A stretch of 64,000 nt of DNA from Clytia hemisphaerica (GCA_902728285.1 CACVBU010000784.1:1618293-1682292); one strand, 5' to 3'. Numbered from the stretch's first letter, positions 11,332 through 23,265 are shown. Notes: generated from the sequence alone by a model not told the origin. Made by a program: numbers and translations.

Positions 11332-11712
11332 GCTACGTGAGAAAAGTGATTTTGAAAATAAAAAAAAACAAAATGCTTTTTAAAATGATATCGAAAAGTA
11401 AATGAGAATTAAAACAAAATTTAAATCATTTGTGTGGCCTTGCTGGGTCGTATTTTAAGTTGTTTTTAAAGCCATTTTGAAAACGAAATTACTTTTAAAT
11501 TGATTTTGAAATGAGAGCCAATTTAAATTGTAGAATGAAAGTTATTTTCATGTATAAAAAAATTTTTTTTTGAGTTTTTCAATAAAAAATTACTTGGCAC
11601 TTATGGGCCACCATAGTTATGTATAAAAATATAATCTTTATAAATAATTCTTCGACTGCAAATGAAAGTCTTTAACATACTTCCTAAAATATCATATTTG
11701 TTATTCTGTCAC

Positions 11713-13955
11713 TCAATCTGCATTAGCTGGAAGTTGGAGTTTATCTTCTTTTTTAGTTTGAAAATATGTTAGTCCCGCAAGATTTGTCAAGCTATGATTA
11801 GTTGCGTATTTATTGATGTTGAACTTTCCACGCTTGACGATTGGAAGATATTCTTTTTCTTTCTTTGGCTGAACAATTAGAAGGAATACGTAGCGATGGA
11901 AACCGGAGTTTTTGGGTGGTGTAGGTGGGTTGTATTCTGAAAAAAGATAAATAATAAGTAAATATTTCATCCACATGTGATAACTTGCACCTCACTCGAC
12001 CACGGAAGTTTTGCGTTTTCATTTGAATGTTCTGACGAGATTCGAATACCTCCAAAATCATTATAGTGGGGTCTTGAGTTATGTAAGGAAATCGGCTATA
12101 ACCGTTTAAAAGTCTTCTATATAGTTTTTCGAGAGCTTTCGTCTGGAAATAAGTTTGAAATTTTCAAAAAATTTCGCTCTTAGGATTTTGCCTGGGGAAA
12201 AAAGAAATTGCCCAAAAAAGAGATGTTCCACCAGTGGGATTTTAGGGGATTTTTCCTGAGATATAAGCATCCTATAGAGAAGGTCTGGAGAAAGTTTCAG
12301 CTAAATCTTATTTTTTCCTACAAACAGTCTGTATTTTTGTAACACGACCACACTACAAGCCATACTCTTTTTAACAACTTGGAAATTATCAGGAAATTTA
12401 TCCGTTATCCCTCGTTATTCCGTTTGCCTTTTACTTTTGATAACCAAGATTTAATGGAGTAAAATGTTTTTACCTACGACTTCAAATCCAGTCGAAATGT
12501 CTGCATTCTAGAAAAAAGGTTTGGAATCTGGTATTCATGATATGCACCATTGCAGAATTGCAATGTCTTCCACGAACCCAATAGCTGATTGGTTGAAAGT
12601 GTGACGTATTGACTGATTTTACGTCACTTACAACCAATCAGCTATTGGGTCCATGATGTAATATCAGAAGACATTGCAATGGTGTATATCATGAATTACT
12701 AGACCATTCATTGATAACAAGTTTAGTTCTGAGTAGCCTTGATTATAAGAAGTTTACCAAATTTACCAAAACTTTTCTTGAATTTTTTTCCAGCTATTTT
12801 AATTTAATTTAATTCAAAATTATTTCCATTCGATACTTTGCTTACATGAATGTTTACAATGAGCCAATGAAGCCAACTTCTTTGTGAAGGATCTTTTCTA
12901 CTCGGTGCATCGGGATCTAACATCACCAGTGTGTAATAGATATTCTGAAAACAAAACAGGACAGCTTATTTATTAGTCTGAATCGCAGCTTTGGGTTGGC
13001 TGTTAGAATTGCAAATGCCGTCATACTACATTAGAGAACCGAAAAATTTTAAATGCCATTATTATTAAGGTTAGAGAGTGTTTTGCTTTGCAACGATCCC
13101 GGGGGGGGGGGGGTACTTAGGCAAAATGGGTGCCTGGTATGTGCGAGCCATAAGGGTACCTTTTCTCATTCTTCAAAAGTCTCTCAAAGGGGTACAAATT
13201 CAAAAGTTAGTCTCTGAAAGGGTCCCAAAATCACAAAAATCAAAAATTTCTCTCTCAAAGGGTCACGATTTCCAAGAATTTTAACCAAAATTTGGTGAAA
13301 ATCAAACCAAATTTGTAAAAAAATGGACCAAAATTTAGGAAAAAGTCTCTCAAAGGGTCCCAAAATCACCAAAATTTTGTCTCTCAAAGGGTCGATTTTC
13401 GATTTTCGGCTCGGACATACCCGTCACCTCGCAAACCTAGTACCCCCCCCCCCCGGGGGCAACGATTCAGGATTTTTACAATGTATTTCCTGCAATCACG
13501 GATTATATTTCAAAGAAAGTTAGCCCAACTGCAACTCAGCCGTCTCGGCCTCGAACTTTTCTCTGATTTATTCATTTAGACTTATTCTCTTATTCTTTCA
13601 TTAGTGTATAGAATCTTTTTGACTTCAAAGGGCTTTATAAAAATGTGCTTACGATATTGGCTCTGTTAAGTACCACTTTCGGTTTCTTATTGAACCCAGC
13701 CAAAAAATAATTCTCCCCACAAACCACAGTCACGCCTGCGAAAGTGACCTCCATTTCTTTATCAACTGTACAAGAGTCTTTGTCAATGTTTCCAATATGA
13801 ACCAAATGTTCATCCTCTTCAATCCCATCAGAATCTTCATCGTGGGCTTTCACGAAGGAATCGAGATCAAAGTTTATTGCAAAAACAAAAAGCAAAGAAC
13901 AGCAAAAAGTTGAAAATCTCATGTTGATATTTTGAGCCAGCTTTAAGTTCATCAT
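11713..13955 (-). CDS. Secreted phosphatidylethanolamine-binding protein (PEBP4-like), four exons
   Basis: Minus-strand exons 13955-13653, 12944-12846, 12507-12474 and 11936-11713 join in frame with GT-AG introns. The preferred start is the ATG at 13922 (208 residues), because [18 protein letters not shown] then gives a clean signal peptide; an upstream in-frame ATG at 13955 would add 11 residues. PEBP hallmarks follow in order: [10 protein letters not shown] near the N-terminus, [17 protein letters not shown] (about residues 93-109), [10 protein letters not shown] (113-122), then [15 protein letters not shown] (138-152). The Asp, His116, His148 and Tyr150 of the anion/phospholipid pocket are visible. 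The signal peptide and the PPxPPxxSGFHRY form resemble mammalian PEBP4 rather than cytosolic PEBP1. The family binds phospholipids and can act as a protease or kinase-pathway modulator; the extracellular partner here is unknown. A foldback MITE and a G-rich element sit in its introns. Confidence 0.88.
12531..12699. mobile_element. 169-bp palindromic MITE in a PEBP intron
   Basis: TTCATGATATGCACCATTGC at the left is complemented by GCAATGGTGTATATCATGAA at the right. Inside, CCAATAGCTGATTGGTTG pairs with CAACCAATCAGCTATTGG around a central TACGTCA-like pair. The flanks on each side contain TA, consistent with a Tc1/mariner-type target, though this is not decisive. Confidence 0.8.
13085..13470. 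mobile_element. G-rich-ended foldback element with internal tandem repeats
   Basis: It is bounded by AACGATCCC plus a G13 run at 13085-13111 and by a C13 run plus GGGGGCAACGATT ending about 13468, which is an inverted arrangement. The interior carries at least four copies of (A)GTCTCT(C/G)AAAGGGTC followed by CCAAAATCAC. It lies in intron 1 of the PEBP gene. A diverged relative is at 9060-9310. Confidence 0.7.
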
Positions 13956-14144
13956 AAAAATAACATATTACAAGACATTCTTGCTCACATCAAAATGAGC
14001 AGTCGATCAAAATACCAGGCAACCATGATTTTGTGTCAAAAATCAAAACTTTGAAAAAAAAAATTTCACTTCTTCTTTCGATTTCATGTTTTGACGGCGC
14101 TCGATTATCTGGCGCCATGTCATTGTTTTCTAAAGAATAATTGA

Positions 14145-14327
14145 ATGAGCGAGACAATTTCCCAGGATGCCCCGACGCATGCGTGCAAATTAGGGATTTT
14201 CACTGCAGTCAAAACAAAAAAGTCGAATGTTCAAGGAAAGGAAAGGCTTTCCTCAAGGAATTTTTGTGGATTTTCCTTCAGCATCTCCTCGAGTACACCA
14301 AATTTCAAAACAAATCACAGAAAAAAG
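14145..14327 (+). CDS. Possible first coding exon of an unrecognised plus-strand gene
   Basis: An ATG at 14145 opens a 61-codon frame (begins MSETISQDAPTHACKLG, ends TNHRKK) that runs exactly into a donor-like GTTAGT at 14328. It starts about 190 bases from the PEBP start on the opposite strand. The intervening DNA contains the palindrome TGGCGCCA at 14111-14118, so the two could share a divergent promoter. No downstream exon could be linked with confidence, and another frame is also open here, so it may be chance. Confidence 0.25.
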
Positions 14328-14579
14328 GTTAGTAAATTACTATTTTTCAAATCACAGTAAGTGAGCCTATCGATTTAAAACGTAGAAAAGCAGAGAACTT
14401 TTTGCAAAAACCTCTTTGTCAGTTTGTCCTTTGTCCTTTTTTTGCTAATATGGGCTCTTCCAGTTATAAAAGTCTGTTCAGGGGTGAAGTTTTGAAAATT
14501 TTGACAGATTCTATAGAATTTTTAAGGGTTTAGATAAAGATATGAGAGGAATTTTGGTAGCACTTTGAACAATTGACTG

Positions 14580-14587
14580 GATTTCCC
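14580..14587. mobile_element. Left 8-bp target duplication of the CAGGGGATG element
   Basis: GATTTCCC abuts the left terminus; GATTTCCG at 15182-15189 abuts the right terminus (7 of 8 identical). Confidence 0.7.
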
Positions 14588-15181
14588 CAGGGGATGTCAA
14601 TCGAAAAATTCGATTACCAAATCAATCAAACTTAATCGAAGCCAATCGAATGATTGATTTTCGATTAGCCAAATTGATCGAACGCCAATGGAATATCACA
14701 TCATTTTTTTGATTGGATTTGATTACCGTTCGATTGGTGTTCGATTGGACGTTCGATAAGTTTCGATTAGCTTCGATTGCATATACTTTTCGATTGATTC
14801 GATTAGTTTGATTAATTGGAATTAAGCAAACATTCTTCCGCTAACTTCTTTTGGCGGGAAGGGAATTCATGGTGGTATCACAAAAAATCTTCCAAATTTA
14901 GCCCCGCAAAATTTAAACTTTGTAAAGTAAAATCGAAGTTGATCGAATGTTAATCGAAGTTGATCGAACGTTAATCGAAGTTGATCGAACGTTAATCGAA
15001 GCTCTTCGAACTCATTTGAAACCAATCGAATTTCACATGTTTTTCGGTTTCGATTAGAATTCGATTGGCTTTCGATCAATTTGGCTAATCGAAAATCAAT
15101 CATTCGATGGGATTCGAGCGAGTAAATTCGATTAATTCAATTGGTTCAATTGGCAATCGAACGTTCGATTGACATCCCCTG
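14588..15181. mobile_element. hAT-like MITE (594 bp) with CAGGGGATGTCAATCGAA termini
   Basis: The left end CAGGGGATGTCAATCGAA is complemented by TTCGATTGACATCCCCTG at the right end. The 8-bp flanks match at 7 positions. A CAGGG start and an 8-bp duplication are typical of the hAT superfamily. The interior is built almost entirely of ATCGAA/TTCGAT words, including three tandem copies of GTTGATCGAACGTTAATCGA at about 14937-15000. Long inner stretches (CCAATCGAATGATTGATTTTC) also form inverted pairs. No transposase is encoded. Confidence 0.85.
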
Positions 15182-15189
15182 GATTTCCG

Positions 15190-17740
15190 AGTGCTTTTTG
15201 AGTCTGAGAATATGAGAATTCCTGTCATCCATTCCCTACTTAGAGTCAAGTTACCAGTGTGCACGAACAGCCCCAGTACACGAACGAACGTCTTTGAACT
15301 TGAAAAAAACAACCAAAAACAAACTTCTATAGAACTTCCTTTGTGCAGCAGAATCCTCAAACTATCCCTTGCGATCTGTCCAAAACTTAAAATAAACTGA
15401 GTGCACTAGAACAATACTAAACCAATTTTGAACAAGGCCAAGTAAAAAAATCACGAAATTCGGGATTTTTGTAAACATGGCTGATCGCAAGAGGAAATGA
15501 TTTTTATAAGAAGATTTGCGCAAGAAGAGTTCTGAAAATGACTTTCCTCTTTTAAAAACCTGTTATCTTCCATCACACAAAATTTCATTGAGACATGTTA
15601 ATTCATTAATTCAAAATCAATAGAAACATATCACCATTAGTTGATTATAAAAAAGGGTCTAGTCCACAAATGATCCAAGTACAAAAATGAAGACATTGCA
15701 ACGTCAAAACATTCGACAGCTGGCGATCTCAATTAAAAAAGAAAACACTACATTGCCGCGCTTTTCAATGAGCAAAACTTGAAAAAGAAAACAAAAAAAT
15801 TCACGACAAGAAAATTATACTTACGAAAATAAACAGGTTAGTAAAACGCTAAAGCGCGTGGTTTTGAAAAGTTCAAATACCCCTGTATCATCTCGGAGGA
15901 GAGTTAATGTATTAGGGATCCTCAACAAAAAACTTTCGAATTTTTTATCGGCACTGGGCCGATAAGGGGTGGGGGGGTCCAACTACATACCGATAAAAAA
16001 CAAGTATTGGGACAAAAATCTTTTCAGCCAATTTCTTTCTGGTTTCGTCCACAAACTCCACTGAAAGCATACGATTTCACTTGCTTTCACCTTTGCGCAC
16101 AAATTCGCAACTTTAAAAGTACAGTTTTGAATTAGCTTTGATGAAAAAACTCTTTTTCATTGGAAAGCGTGCTACCATTTCCTTCGAAATGTTGCAACTT
16201 CATCGTGTCTTTTAAACTTATGTTTGATTAACAATATCAATGCGGGTATGAACAAACTCAATATTGGTGCAAATAGACAAAAACTCAACGAAGACCGGTG
16301 GGAAGGCAAGATCAACACGATGGTGGACATGATTGGTAAAAATTGTGTTTTCGAAGATATAAAAGTTAGTTTCAAAAAATTTTGGCAGATAAGACCAAGG
16401 GGACGCTGACATAAATCATAATCTCTACGACTTTTATTTTCTTCTCAACCACTTTTCATCCTTTTATTTCATTATTAGAAGATAAATTATTTTAAAAACA
16501 TTAAAACATTTTAACATTATTTAAACCCATCATTCATTGCATATTATTTTCATTTTTTAATCCTAGATTTTATTTTTTAGTATTTCTTTATTTTTGTATT
16601 AATTTTTTTTTTTTTTTATTAATTTTTTTCTATATTTAAGGGAAAAGGTTTTGTAAAACCTTCTATGAATTATCAAATAGAAATAGAAATAAAAATAGAA
16701 AAGAGGGGAGGGGGTCTGAAGCTTATCAGCCCAATGCCGATAAAAAATTCAAAAGGTTTTTGTCGAAGACCCCTTACCTGCAAGCGAAGCTCTGTTTATT
16801 TCTTTCAAAAGATCGTTCGCACACTGGTTCTTGTTCGCGGACTGGGTCCAAATATAAATAGCGCTCGCTTTAACGACTTATTATTCCAAGAAGAAGCTTT
16901 CAATATAAAGTGAAAACAAACTGAAAGAAGGACTTCAAGCTTGTTTTAGAGATGGTCAAAAAGGATTTATGTAAAAACCAAAAGTAAGTGAGAAAAGTGA
17001 AAAATAAGTATGGCGTTCATGCACTGGGCACCCCCCTCTATATTAAATTTCTTCTAGAAGAGCCCAATGACCTCAAAACCTCAAACTTTCACTTATTGGT
17101 AATTGACTTATTGGCTAGCTCTAAAGCTCTAAAACAGCATCTAATAACATGAAAACCAAAATATGATTTTTCAATGGAAATCAAAACGATAAAGTGCACT
17201 TAATAACAGCACTGTCATCATTGACAATCATACAAAGGATTTTCTGTCAAGAGCCTTGTAAACATTCCAACAACTTCCATGGAAATGATATGCCATTTTA
17301 GCGCATGAACTGAGGATTGAGCCGAGAACGCCCTTAATCAGTCAATCATTTTCTCATGCGATGAGACTTTACGATAGTGCCGCAGATCATCAGTAAATAG
17401 TATTCAATTATCATTATCCCTTTATTTTCATTTCTGGAACTTTTGCAACAAAAAAAAGGAAAAATAAGTTGTATTTCTTACTGCTCTATTCACATACTGA
17501 ATTTGAAAGGTCTTCTATGTGGGTTTTTTTTGTAAACTTCAAAAAACTGATTTTTGACAAAGTCCAAATATACTGTGAGAACTTAAAATTTTCAACCTAA
17601 GCTAAACCACCTAGTCCATCAGGTATTCCTTAGTCTAAGGAATATATATTTTTTAAACTCGCAAATGAACCTGCTATATATCCAAATCAATCGAACCGTT
17701 TGATTACCAAATTAATTAATTTTGTCAAGGTTTTCAATTT
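15190..17740. other. Spacer with no firm gene
   Basis: An open stretch on the plus strand at about 16130-16409 has a protein-like look (GMNKLNIGANRQKLNEDRW and VSFKKFWQIRP), but it has no clear acceptor, start or family match. An interrupted poly-T/AT tract occupies 16440-16640. A G-run sits at 15968. Confidence 0.4.
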
Positions 17741-17990
17741 TGTTGACAACAAGAAATGTTTGACAAATTTGACAAAAAAACCCGTTCAACAAAGCTTAAC
17801 AACAAGAATAGTTCGACAAACCTGGCAGAAACTCCTTTTGACAAAGTTCAACAACAAGAAAAGTTCAGCAAATTTGGGTAAATTCAGTTCAACAAAGATT
17901 AACAACAAGAAAGCTTCAATAACTTTGGCAAAAATTTTGTTTGACAAAGTTAGATACAAAAAAAGTTAGACAATAAACTCTGTTTGACAA
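17741..17990. repeat. Diverged tandem repeat of ~49 bp
   Basis: Four to five degenerate units contain TTTGACAAAGTTCAACAACAAGAAA followed by GTTC(G/A)(A/G)CAAATTTGGCA. The 89-codon open frame here is a consequence of the repeat, not a gene. Confidence 0.7.
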
Positions 17991-18435
17991 GTTTGATCTT
18001 AAGGTTGCTATATCCACTCTGCGAGCAGGGCCAAGACCGCCAAGAGCATTCAATATAGTATCAAATAGTAGTAGAGAAATTTTTGCGCTGATTACACGTA
18101 TCCTTTATTCAAGGATCAATCAAAACTCTTTTTCAATTGCTGACTTCTTTTGCGCCCACCTGCCAAGGCTTAAAAGGGTTGGATTATTCATTTCATAATG
18201 TCATTAGGAAAAATACTGTCTTCATGTACTCCAAGACCTGTATGTATTTAAAAAAAACAGTATTCTTCATTTTCAAATACATTTTCAATAAGTGAAATTT
18301 TTGTTCTGAAAATTAAAATTAAAACGATTCTCTACATTTTCAAAGGATTTCTTTAATTGTATTTCCAAAGAAGAATTCTTGCAGGAGTTTTGCACATAGT
18401 TAAACTTACTCAAAGGTAAACCTTTGTTTTGAATT

Positions 18436-18860
18436 TCAAAATAAAATTTTCAATTCCATATTCATTAAGGAAAAAGCAAGCCATTTTCCTTTGGAAATAC
18501 AGAACAGAAATTTGAAAGCACAAACTTTTAAAGGAAATTTGAGGAAGGAAAATGGCTTCCTTTGTATTTTCCAAAGCAGTCCAAAGAGGACAAACAAAAA
18601 AAACACAGGTTTACATTTTCCTTTTTCCAAAGAAAATGGTGTACTTTATATTTTTGGAGGAAAGTGATTTGCTCTAGATTGTCAAACGAAATGCACAGTT
18701 TTTTTTCTAAGGAAAATTTTTGCTCTGTATTTTCAAAGGAAAGTGACTTGCTTTGTATTTTCAAAGGAAAATGACTTGCTTTGTATTTTCAAAGGAAAAT
18801 GGCTTGCTTTGTATTTTCAAAAGAAAATGACTTGCTTTGTATTTTCACTGGAAATGACTT
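18436..18860. repeat. Minisatellite array A (28-31-bp unit)
   Basis: Units of the form AAAGGAAAATGACTTGCTTTGTATTTTC repeat tandemly. The copies at 18735-18850 are almost identical and those at 18436-18735 are diverged. The same family forms array B at 20645-21350. Open frames on both strands come from the repeat. Confidence 0.85.
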
Positions 18861-19228
18861 GCTTTGGATGAGTTTCCACAGGAAACTAGACATTTTAGAA
18901 TTTTACAAAAAGTGGTCTTTTTAGAAAAACCATTATAATTCACTAAATGGTAAGTTCTAACTAAGTTGACCCCTAGTTTGAAAATTTTTTTGTGAATTAT
19001 TGTGGTTGATATTTAAGGTTTTCTTGTGTTTTTTTCAACGTAGTCTCAAAATGTAACTTTTTGTTTGAAAAGGTTTATGTAGATTAGATTGTTGAAATGC
19101 TGATTAATATCTTGTAATGAAAATGTGATGGAAATTTTAAAGAGATGAGTGAAATTCTGTGGTTCGAAGTACAAGCTGAAATTATTTTTGAAGTGAAAAT
19201 GGAAATGCTAATAACAATTGTTTTACAA
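18861..19228. other. AT-rich spacer, nothing recognised
   Basis: Between minisatellite array A and the C-rich element I see only AT-rich unique sequence with no exon signals. Confidence 0.5.
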
Positions 19229-19734
19229 TTCATATAAGCATAGTGGCCTCCAGGGTTTGTTCCCCCCACCAAATTCTTGATTTTTTTAAATCTCCCCCCT
19301 CTTTTTTCCCCCCTATGACTCTTCAGTTTTTTAGTTTCCCCCCTCTTTTTTGCTTTCCCCCCAGAGAATTCTGAAAATATCAGTTCCCCCCATATACCCA
19401 TATAAATTTCTCAAATGTCAACCTGACACAAAAAGTAAAATTTTGCTGCAAAAGGAATACTAGACAAAATAGAACAAAAATGAGTTAATGTAAACAAATA
19501 TGCTTAGAAAACCAGACTTAATAAAACAACAATGAAATGAAAAATTAAAATCCTAAATGAAATCAAAACAAAGTTGATAAAGTTGAAGTGATTTCACGTT
19601 CCCACAACCAAATTTGCCAACTATCGATCTTTTCCCCCCTCTTTCCCCCCCCCCTTTACTATTCAAATTTTCATTTTCCCCCTCACACATCCAAAATTGG
19701 AAAATTGGTCCCCCCCCCTTTAGGGGAGGACACT
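19229..19734. mobile_element. C-rich foldback element
   Basis: The left end CATAGTGGCCTCCAGGG and the right end complement (CCTTTAGGGGAGGACACTATG) are inverted. Inside each end, C-runs of 6-10 alternate with TTT(T)T tracts, as in TTTCCCCCCTCTTTTTT. The complementary strand is therefore G-rich, with several G-tracts close together. Confidence 0.65.
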
Positions 19735-20644
19735 ATGAAAGTTAATTGAAATGCTCAAATGATAGCTTAGAATACGCTGAAATGTAAAAATACTTATATT
19801 TTCATATGTGGGAAAGTTAATGGTTAATTATGTCAAGCAATTTCTCACACTTTATATAATTTATATCCACAAAAAAACACCAGCCTGTTTAAAAGATGTG
19901 ATTTCAAGGGAAATCTAACCTAGGAAGACTACTTTTGTATGAATTGACTATGATCTATGACTAAAGTACTTTTTGTGATGTTTTGTGGCTATTAAAAAGG
20001 AGGGATATTTTAAGAAGAACTATTTTGAGCCACATTCCTTCACGCAAGTCAATGAATTGAAAATAACCCATTAAGTTTCACACTAAAGTGAAAGTGGCAA
20101 TCAAGAATAAATGTAGAATTTGAAATATTCCCTAAGATAGCTAAAAAATACTTATTAATGAATGAATATTAAATGAATAGAAATCCTTTTAGATCTTTAG
20201 ATAGTAGATACCTACAAGACTTTGTCCAATTAAACTAGCAAAAAGCTTTTATTTTGATAACCAAAACCATTTATCTAATACACTCATTTTTTTCATAAGC
20301 ATATGGTAAATTTGGGCTGAAGCTCACTATGCTTAAGTAAAGCTCAATTTTGAGCCTTGACTTTATGCTTAACCCTATGCTCGGTAAAAAGTTATGAAGG
20401 GGGAGAGGTAGAATTTTTTGCGCATTTTCCCCTCTCTTTAATCTTGAGAGAAATGAAGACATTCTATTGTTTTCGAATGTTTACCATATGATTTCGAATC
20501 TTTATAGTGTTGTGTTCATGTTTCAAAAACAGACTGCTAAACTTTCTCTCTTGACTTGGTGCTTTTTGATATTATATAGGGATTAATTAGTACCAGTTCT
20601 TCTTCATTCTTCTGTTATTTTCTGAAGTTTTGGAAATTGTGATT
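19735..20644. other. AT-rich spacer, nothing recognised
   Basis: No protein-like frame, splice pair or repeat structure was recognised between the C-rich element and minisatellite array B. Confidence 0.45.
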
Positions 20645-21350
20645 CTAATTTCAAAAGAAAATGGCATACTTTATATTTTTAGAAGAAAGTGACTTGCTCC
20701 AGATTGTCAAAGGAAGTGCATAGTTTGTTTTTCTAAGGAAAATTCTTGTTCTGTATTTCCAAAGGAAAATGGCTTGCTTTGTATTTTTAAAAGAAAATGA
20801 CTTGCTTTTTGCTTTCAAAGGAAATGACTTGCATTTTGCTTTCAAAGGAAATAACTTGCTTTGTATCTTATCTTTGTAAAGGAAAATGACTTGATTCGGA
20901 TCTTCAAAGGTAAATGGTGTGCTTTTTATTTTCAGAGGGAAGTGACTTGCTCCATATATTGTCAAAGGAAAGTGACGTGCTCCGTATTTTCTAAGGAAAA
21001 TTTTTGTTCTGTATTTTTAAAGCAAAATGGCTTGCTTTGCATTTTCAAAACAAAATGACTTGCTTTGTGCTTCCAAAGGAAATATTTGTTCTGTATTTCC
21101 AAAGGAAATGGCTTGCTCTGGCTTGCTTTGGATTTTCAAAAGAAAATGTCTTGCTTTATGATTTCAAAGGAAATGACTTGCTTTGTATTTTCAAAAACAA
21201 AAGAAAAAGGCTTGCTTCGTATTTTCAAAGGAAAATGACTTTCTTTGGATCTTCAAAGGAAAATGGTGTGCTTTATATTTTCAAAGGAAAGTGACTTGCT
21301 CCATATTGTCAAATGTATTTTCAAAGGAAAGTGAAAATGTATTTTCAAAA
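20645..21350. repeat. Minisatellite array B (28-31-bp unit)
   Basis: About 20 diverged copies of AAAGGAAAATGACTTGCTTTGTATTTTC are present. Two variants alternate: GACTTGCTTTGT and a TGGTGTGCTTTATATTTTC / GACTTGCTCCATATTGTC pair. The second variant also occurs in array A at 18635-18690, so the two arrays share higher-order structure. Confidence 0.85.
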
Positions 21351-21424
21351 GAAGAATAATTGCTTGGCCTGTTCTCAAAAGTTGCAAAAGAAAAACAAAT
21401 ACTAAATTGTATGGATTAACTTAA

Positions 21425-22298
21425 GGTATGTGTACACCTTTTTTCCGATTTTTTGTCAAAATTTTTTTTTTCAGTCAAAGTGGAAGAAAAGTTACTGGAT
21501 TTCATTTTGGTAAAATCGCGATCTTAAAATCTTTTTTTGATCCAGAGTTATAACCATTTAAATTTCAAAACAAAGTTCGTCTTATGATGGATTATTTACT
21601 CAAATAATTGTCTCTTTCGGAAACAACAAAGACAAAAGAGAGAATTCAGCTGATGTTTATTCTCACCTCTATTGAATAGTAATATTTTTGACACATTTCA
21701 CTGATTACTCAAATAAACAGCAATCATCTCCTTAAAAATTTCAAATTGATGTAGAAAAAAACGAAATTTTACCACACCATACTACTTTTAACGAAGTTAA
21801 AGTCACCCATAGCATTTAGATATCGACTTCATTCTTTTTTTATGAGATTCCCAAAAGATCAAACTTAAAAAGTGTCTTAGGATTTTATTTCTAACCGAGT
21901 TGTTTTTCCTCAATTTACAGATAACTGAAAAAATCACATTTAAATTTACTTTTTTATCAATATTTTTACAGAATTTAGGATTTAAAGAGTTAAAGTCAAT
22001 TCTAAAAAAAATCCCAAGACACTTTTTTAGTTCGATCTATTGGGAACATAGTATCGAAATTATTTTTTCAAAATTCAAAAGCTATGGGTGACTTTAACTT
22101 CTTTAAAGTAGGTAAGGTTAAAATTCTTAAGATTTTAATTATATCCTGCCCAGTTTTTTAAATTCAGCTGAAACTTTTACCATTAGAAAGAGAATATTAT
22201 TGGCTTTCAGAAAATATATACTTTTGATATATAAAAATTTGTTGTTCTAAAGATATGATCAATTAAAGAGAATGTGTCAAGAAAGGTGAACACATACC
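21425..22298. mobile_element. TTAA-flanked inverted-repeat element (piggyBac-like target)
   Basis: TTAA at 21421-21424 and again at 22299-22302 brackets GGTATGTGTACACCTTTTTT on the left and the complement of GGTATGTGTTCACCTTTC on the right. An inner inverted pair (AAGTTAAAGTCACCCATAGC near 21795; GCTATGGGTGACTTTAACTT near 22080) adds a second palindrome. TTAA duplication is the hallmark of piggyBac insertion, but the ends do not show the usual CCC(T/A) start and no transposase is present, so assignment is tentative. Confidence 0.7.
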
Positions 22299-22306
22299 TT
22301 AAGCTA

Positions 22307-22733
22307 AGGCTACACTGATAGTTTTTTCAGGCGGCTGCAATGCAATTGTTGCATTGCAGCCGCCTTAAAATTGTTGCTGTCTAGCCATCTAAAAAAAGGA
22401 ACCAGGAAAAACGTCCAAAAAACATTCGATTTATAATACATTCGAAATACAAAACATTCGAATTACAAAACATTCGAATTACAAAGCATTCGATTTTATT
22501 AAAAACATTCGATTTTCGAAGGTCTGACGTTCGAATGATGTAATAAGATTGGAATGTCAGATACATTGTCAAAAAAATTGCAGATTCTTCTGCAACAAAA
22601 TCAGTTCAAACTGATTTTGTAGCAGACACTTGCAATTTGTTCTGCAATATTTTCATTGCGTTGCAGAGCAATTGCAGAAAAAATTGACGTGACTTGACAT
22701 TGCAGCCGCCTGGAAAAACTATCAGTGTAGCCT
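22307..22733. mobile_element. 427-bp TA-flanked MITE, AGGCTACACTGATAG termini
   Basis: AGGCTACACTGATAGTTTTT then CAGGCGGCTGCAATG at the left is matched by the complement at the right. TA flanks both ends (22305-22306, 22734-22735). Internal features are a perfect hairpin GGCGGCTGCAATGCAA / TTGCATTGCAGCCGCC right at the left end and five tandem ACATTCGAATTACAAA-like units at 22420-22510. It sits 4 bases from the TTAA element. Confidence 0.88.
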
Positions 22734-22838
22734 TACCTTTACAACAGTAAGTTTTATTTTATTTTTGGAAAAGAAGAAGCTTATTTGTTTTCTTCACTGA
22801 GGCTACCATTTTGAAATTTGTTGCTGTGACTTCAGGTA

Positions 22839-23265
22839 CCGTATTACTTCGAATAAACACCCGGGCGTTAATTTAATTTTTTCGATTTTAGAAGGGGCGT
22901 TTATTCAAGGGGGGCGTTTAAAAGAAGGGGGCGTTTATCAAATTATTTTAGTCTATAGTTGAATATTTAGAGCAAATATACCATTTGTTTTAGTTAATTT
23001 ATCAGGATTTTAGTGCAAAATTTCTTTGGTTCAACAACTAAAATTGCATTGAAAACTGCTCTGGTTACAAGAAATGACTAAAATCTTCCTTTTCAAACCC
23101 AGTCAACACTGGTATTGAAGTATTAAAGTCACAATTTTCTAATGAACACCCCTCTCCTAAAGGGGCGATTATTTGAGGGGGTGTTTATTGAATAATTTTT
23201 CTTTTAGGGGGGGGGGCGTTTATTCGACGGGGCGTTCAAAAGAAGGTTTATTCGAAGTAATACGG
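22839..23265. mobile_element. 427-bp TA-flanked MITE, CCGTATTACTTCGAATAAAC termini
   Basis: The left end CCGTATTACTTCGAATAAAC is exactly complementary to the right end GTTTATTCGAAGTAATACGG apart from spacing. TA lies at 22837-22838 and 23266-23267. The interior repeats GGGGCGTTTATT words. CCGTATTACTTCGAATAAAC-type termini with GGGCGTTTATTC interiors recur in MITEs of many invertebrates (general knowledge, not searched here). Confidence 0.88.

Noticed and set aside
16130-16409. Plus-strand open frame containing GMNKLNIGANRQKLNEDRW
   Set aside because: It looks protein-like but lacks a convincing acceptor, start codon or recognised domain, so I did not call it a gene.
17700-17969. 89-codon plus-strand ORF with Lys/Asn-rich repeats
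   Set aside because: It is the translation of a ~49-bp tandem repeat with no start context or family match.
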